NCBI GenBank assembly: GCA_027011235.1
Contig: JALVAI010000289.1
Span: forward strand, 1-7,673
Source of the DNA: Desulfobulbaceae bacterium
GTDB lineage: Bacteria > Desulfobacterota > Desulfobulbia > Desulfobulbales > Desulfobulbaceae
Direction: 5' to 3'
Length of the DNA: 7,673 nt
The notes beneath the pieces are model-generated. The model was given only the letters and a program-made list of their open reading frames with translations, did not search any database and was not told where the DNA came from. Numbering within the stretch: the first letter of the stretch is position 1; the number at the start of each line of letters is the position of its first letter. Positions 5,175 through 7,673 of the stretch are shown one piece after another. The position numbers were made by a program, and so were the translations under genes.

Positions 5175-5584
5175 AATATTTTATAGATACAAATGTCCTT
5201 ATCTACGCAAACGACGCGCGGGACCCAAACAAGCAAAACCAAGCCATCCAACTCGTCAGCCAACTTATGCGGGATGATACAGGAGTACTCTCAACCCAGG
5301 TCATGCAGGAATATGCCCATGTGGCCCTCAGTAAACTTGGACAGCGCCAGGATGTAGTCATACGCCAACTCTTTATACTGGAAACTTTCCAGGTCATAGG
5401 ACAAACACCCGAACTTATACGGCGGGCCATAGAAATAAGATCAGCATATTGCATTGGATTCTGGGATGCGTGTATTATTTCTGCAGCCGAAAAGGCCGGT
5501 TGCGCCACTATTTATTCAGAAGACCTGAATGCCGGTCAATTTTACTCCGGCATTATTGTGCAAAATCCTTTTAGGGTGCCTTGA
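5171..5584 (+). CDS. PIN-domain toxin, VapC family (module 2)
   Basis: This is a complete 137-residue PIN-domain RNase. The catalytic acidic residues are Asp6 (YFIDTNVLIY), Glu47 (STQVMQEYAH), Asp99 (GFWDACIISAA) and Asp118 (IYSEDLNAGQ). The C-terminal pattern GCATIYSEDLN...GQ...IIVQNPF is typical of one VapC subfamily and differs from the module 1 toxin. The two toxins are therefore not a recent tandem duplication. The start codon overlaps the antitoxin stop by 4 nt, with GGGGA upstream. No frameshift or lost catalytic residue is seen, so the toxin is probably active and needs its antitoxin. No clear intrinsic terminator follows; the A/T inverted repeat just after the stop is short and has no U-tract. 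Confidence 0.92.
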   Translation: MKYFIDTNVLIYANDARDPNKQNQAIQLVSQLMRDDTGVLSTQVMQEYAHVALSKLGQRQDVVIRQLFILETFQVIGQTPELIRRAIEIRSAYCIGFWDACIISAAEKAGCATIYSEDLNAGQFYSGIIVQNPFRVP

Positions 5585-5883
5585 AAAATTAGAATTTTCG
5601 TTCGAGGTCAAGGAACAGCAAACTTAAAAAGCGTAGCATATTAAACATATGTGGGCATTTTGTCATTTTTCCGTGACGCAAAGATCCGGTGGCAATTTTT
5701 CAAGGTGGCCTTTACCAATTGAGTAGAAAATCCGCCATTTCCAAAGTCTTCATCACCTTTTGGCTTCTACAAGATGCCAATCCAGCAGCCTTAAAAGGAG
5801 TTGTCTTTCTGGTACCCGGCCTCAGGCAACGCTCGCGCATGAGTTACTTACAAAAAAAACATTACAAAACCGTAAAAAACAGA

Positions 5884-5929
5884 GGCGCAGAGCGCCGGAC
5901 TTTGCGTTACACCGCTGAGCAGTGTAACG
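5884..5929. repeat. Pair of adjacent hairpins
   Basis: GGCGC-AGA-GCGCC (5884-5896) is a perfect 5-bp stem with a 3-nt loop. Eight nt later, CGTTACAC (5905-5912) pairs with GTGTAACG (5922-5929) across a 9-nt loop. The surrounding wording (GAGGCGCAGAG...TTTGCGTTA) resembles intergenic repeats seen widely in bacterial genomes. There is no U-tract, so termination is not supported. Confidence 0.5.
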
Positions 5930-5975
5930 AGAAAAGGACGACCTGTTCCCTTCATGCCACAGTCCCCCTCGCCAC

Positions 5976-6006
5976 GTCATTCCCGTAATCTGTTGAGCGG
6001 GAATCC
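5976..6006. repeat. TTCCCG/CGGGAA hairpin repeat unit (unpaired copy)
   Basis: GTCATTCCCG (5976-5985) and CGGGAATCC (5998-6006) flank a 12-nt variable centre. This is the same 5' arm as found in the two longer elements to the right, but the matching 3' arm is missing. Confidence 0.6.
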
Positions 6007-6012
6007 TATTCC

Positions 6013-6110
6013 GTCATTCCCGAAGTCCTTTGGTCGGGAATCCAGTTAACATCCTGGGCCAGTCATCTACATGGATCCCCGTCCCCGACTAAAAAACCTC
6101 GAGGATGACA
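6013..6110. repeat. ~100-bp interspersed repeat element, copy A
   Basis: The left arm is a hairpin: GTCATTCCCG, AAGTCCTTTGGT, CGGGAATCCAG (6013-6045). After a 26-nt variable middle the right arm starts TGGATCCCCGTCCCCGACTA at 6072 and ends GAGGATGACA at 6110. The outer ends (GTCATTCCCG and the complement of CGAGGATGAC) are imperfect inverted repeats. This resembles a short non-coding MITE- or REP-type element. It is matched by copy B 175 bp to the right. Confidence 0.65.
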
Positions 6111-6137
6111 CACTACCTCAGGGATGACAGTTTCATA

Positions 6138-6177
6138 TTATTCCCGCGGTCTATCCACTCCGTTATTCCCGCAGTCT
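6138..6177. repeat. Two partial left-arm repeat units
   Basis: TTATTCCCGCGGTCT (6138-6152) and GTTATTCCCGCAGTCT (6162-6177) match the start of copy B (GTCATTCCCGCAGTCT at 6188) but lack the CGGGAA half. Successive starts are about 25-26 bp apart, so they look like decayed or partly duplicated arms. A run of eight C (6178-6185) separates them from copy B. Confidence 0.5.
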
Positions 6178-6187
6178 CCCCCCCCTC

Positions 6188-6289
6188 GTCATTCCCGCAG
6201 TCTTTTGGGCGGGAATCCAGTGTACATTTTTTTTGGGCATAGCACCTTCCTGGATTCCCATCCCCGACTACAGAGCCCGGAGGATGACA
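6188..6289. repeat. ~100-bp interspersed repeat element, copy B
   Basis: The left arm is GTCATTCCCG, CAGTCTTTTGGG, CGGGAATCCAG (6188-6220). After a 30-nt middle unlike that of copy A, the right arm starts TGGATTCCCATCCCCGACTA at 6251 and ends GGAGGATGACA at 6289. Both arms closely match copy A while the middles differ. The copy ends 48 bp past the stop codon of the kinase gene and would form a stable hairpin in its mRNA. Confidence 0.65.
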
Positions 6290-6337
6290 TACTGCACTCG
6301 GGTATGATGCACTGCCTCGGGAGATGCCCCCAACCAC

Positions 6338-7673
6338 TCAAACAAGCGGCAAGGTAAGAATTACTGTTGTCCCTTTGCCGGCGCGACTCTGCACTTTCAT
6401 GGTTCCGCCACAGTCCTCGACAATGGAATAAGCAACGGACAGGCCAAGTCCGGTTCCCTTGCCCGGCTCTTTCGTTGTGAAAAAGGGATCAAATACACTG
6501 TCGATATCCTCCTTGGCTATCCCTGTACCCGTGTCTGTAATTCTGATCTCTATTCTATCGGATTCTCCTTTGTCAGATGTGCCGCCATCGCTTTCGGCGG
6601 CAAGTTCCCGTGTTGAAATGACAAGTGTCTGTTCGATGTCACCACAATCCGCCATGGCATCAGCGCTATTTAAAAAACAGTTGACGAAAACCTGCCGTAT
6701 CTGGTCCGGATCGGCCAGAATTGTGTCCCGGGACGCAGAAAAATCCGTACGGATTTGCATGGCACGCATAAGAGGCTGGGATTCCATCATCGCTATTATA
6801 TCATCTAAAAGTACATGCAGGGAAAAGCGTTCTTTGTTCCCACTATTAACACGGGAGAAATCGAGTAATTGTCGAACCAGATTGTTGATGCGCTGAAGTT
6901 CATTCTCGCAACGGTCGGCAAAATCCCTCCTTTCTGCGGGATCGAGCCCCTGCTGCCGGAGCAAACCCAGGTAACCGAGAACCACCCCAATAGGATTACC
7001 TATCTCATGGGCAAGGCCTGCCGCCAATCTACCCACAGAGGCAAGTTTTTCCGCGCGAACCACCTCCCTACGGGTATCGACAAGCTCCCTGTTCGCCTGC
7101 TGCAGCGACTGTACCGTGGCCTGCAACTTTTTCCGGTCGGTTTCAATGCGCCCGAGCATTTTATTCAGGGAATGGGAAAGTTGCTCAAACTGGCCGCCGG
7201 CCTGAAAGGACAAAAAGGGAATTCCATCCTCCTCTTGATAGGCATCGGTCATGCGGACCAGTTTTTCAACCGGTCGCACCATTATGGCCATGAATCGAAA
7301 CAGTCCGATCACCACCAGGACAAGAAGATTTACCAGCAGATAGACGAAAATAATCCGGTAGGCCCCTGACAGGGAGGCATAAACCGGGGCCAGAGGGATA
7401 AGTACTCCAACCGCGCCGACCACCTTATCATGCTGCGTAATGGGTACTGCAACAGCTAACAGTTTATTTGTAGGCAGCAGGAGTCCCCATCCAGGGCCAA
7501 ACAGACGCTTCTTTGTTTTGCCGGTGGCTCTTGCCTGTTGGACAACCCGTCTGAGATTGACCAATTGTTTTTCTTCCCTGGTATCAGATATCGGAATTAC
7601 GGTTTCATGAAGGGAGAAAAGACCGGCCAGGGCGCCGGTTGTATGCATAATGGCTGCCAGTTTCTCTTTAGTC
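6338..7673 (-). CDS. Membrane sensor histidine kinase (partial, N-terminus outside window)
   Basis: The frame is open through the right edge, so the ATG at 7648 is probably internal. Numbering from that Met, residues 1-95 look like the end of an extracytoplasmic sensor domain (GPGWGLLLPTNKLLAVAVPI then VGAVGVLIPL, Cache-like). A transmembrane helix lies at about 98-119, a HAMP segment at about 120-175, a coiled coil at about 168-200, and HisKA with the phospho-acceptor His214 in AHEIGNPIG. The ATPase domain has the N box with Asn327 (VFVNCFLNSADAM), G1 as DTGTGI (372-377), the F box FDPFFTTK and G2 GKGTGLGLSV. All catalytic motifs are intact. A polar insert rich in Ser/Gly/Asp lies at about 350-365. 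It is probably the partner of the sigma-54 regulator at 2767-4146 on the same strand, although 2.2 kb of other DNA lies between. The signal sensed is unknown. Confidence 0.92.
   Translation of the reverse strand, partial: TKEKLAAIMHTTGALAGLFSLHETVIPISDTREEKQLVNLRRVVQQARATGKTKKRLFGPGWGLLLPTNKLLAVAVPITQHDKVVGAVGVLIPLAPVYASLSGAYRIIFVYLLVNLLVLVVIGLFRFMAIMVRPVEKLVRMTDAYQEEDGIPFLSFQAGGQFEQLSHSLNKMLGRIETDRKKLQATVQSLQQANRELVDTRREVVRAEKLASVGRLAAGLAHEIGNPIGVVLGYLGLLRQQGLDPAERRDFADRCENELQRINNLVRQLLDFSRVNSGNKERFSLHVLLDDIIAMMESQPLMRAMQIRTDFSASRDTILADPDQIRQVFVNCFLNSADAMADCGDIEQTLVISTRELAAESDGGTSDKGESDRIEIRITDTGTGIAKEDIDSVFDPFFTTKEPGKGTGLGLSVAYSIVEDCGGTMKVQSRAGKGTTVILTLPLV

Larger units (their letters stand above)
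5585..6337. other. Gene-free spacer with repeats between toxin module 2 and the histidine kinase
   Basis: No convincing gene is seen in these 753 nt. A 99-codon plus-strand frame (5689-5988, GTG start) has no recognisable domain, no good ribosome site and crosses hairpins and repeats, so it was not called. The left part (5585-5880) is plain AT-rich sequence with no structure that can be supported. The middle has two adjacent hairpins (5884-5929). The right part (5976-6289) is filled with TTCCCG-type repeat units. The kinase gene on the minus strand reads into this region, and no hairpin with a U-tract is seen after its stop codon. Confidence 0.7.

Noticed and set aside
5585..5605. Possible terminator after the second PIN toxin (GAAAA..TTTTC)
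   Set aside because: Only a 5-bp A/T-rich stem with a mismatch and no U-tract; too weak to call.
5689..5988. 99-codon plus-strand open frame in the repeat spacer
   Set aside because: It starts at GTG without a clear ribosome site, has no recognisable domain, low-complexity basic composition at the end, and runs through two hairpins and into a repeat unit.
5976..6289. CRISPR array from regularly repeated TTCCCG units
   Set aside because: Units differ in length and sequence, are themselves palindromic, spacing is irregular and no cas gene is near; this fits interspersed REP/MITE-type repeats.
6113..6357. Short open frames on both strands near the kinase stop (6113-6337 minus, 6124-6357 plus)
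   Set aside because: They consist largely of translated repeat arms and have no domain or ribosome site; shadows of the repeats.

Overview
The window looks like a chromosomal segment of a Gram-negative bacterium with type IV pili. The gene order, the PilW/PilX type and the sigma-54 regulation fit Desulfobacterota (Desulfobulbales-like) best. That placement is by eye and uncertain; no ribosomal or other phylogenetic marker is present.

Layout from left to right. Positions 1-114 (minus) hold the first 38 codons of an exported protein, possibly PilY1, cut by the window edge. A 219-nt gap with a REP-like hairpin separates it from a tight minus-strand cluster of four minor-pilin genes, read from high to low coordinates: a FimT/GspH-type gene, then pilW-, pilV- and pilX-like genes. 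Immediately upstream of the first pilin gene is a good -24/-12 (sigma-54) promoter at 2599-2614. Upstream of that is an NtrC/PilR-type sigma-54 response regulator gene (2767-4146). The simplest reading is that this regulator activates the pilin operon.

Upstream of the regulator are two back-to-back type II toxin-antitoxin modules. The minus-strand pair is a Phd/YefM-like antitoxin with a PIN-domain toxin, and it ends only 12 nt before the regulator. The divergent plus-strand pair is a ribbon-helix-helix antitoxin with a second PIN toxin. Each pair has a recognisable sigma-70-type promoter with symmetric sequence on its -10 region. Positions 5585-6337 carry no convincing gene. They hold two hairpins and a cluster of TTCCCG-type interspersed repeats, including two copies of a ~100-bp element. 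Positions 6338-7673 (minus) are the C-terminal part of a membrane-bound sensor histidine kinase, open at the right edge.

How it may work together: the kinase and regulator are on the same strand and would normally be adjacent, as in pilS-pilR. Here about 2.2 kb of toxin-antitoxin and repeat DNA lies between them. The regulator of the pilin operon may therefore be expressed partly from a toxin-antitoxin promoter. The kinase-regulator partnership and the cotranscription are inferences.
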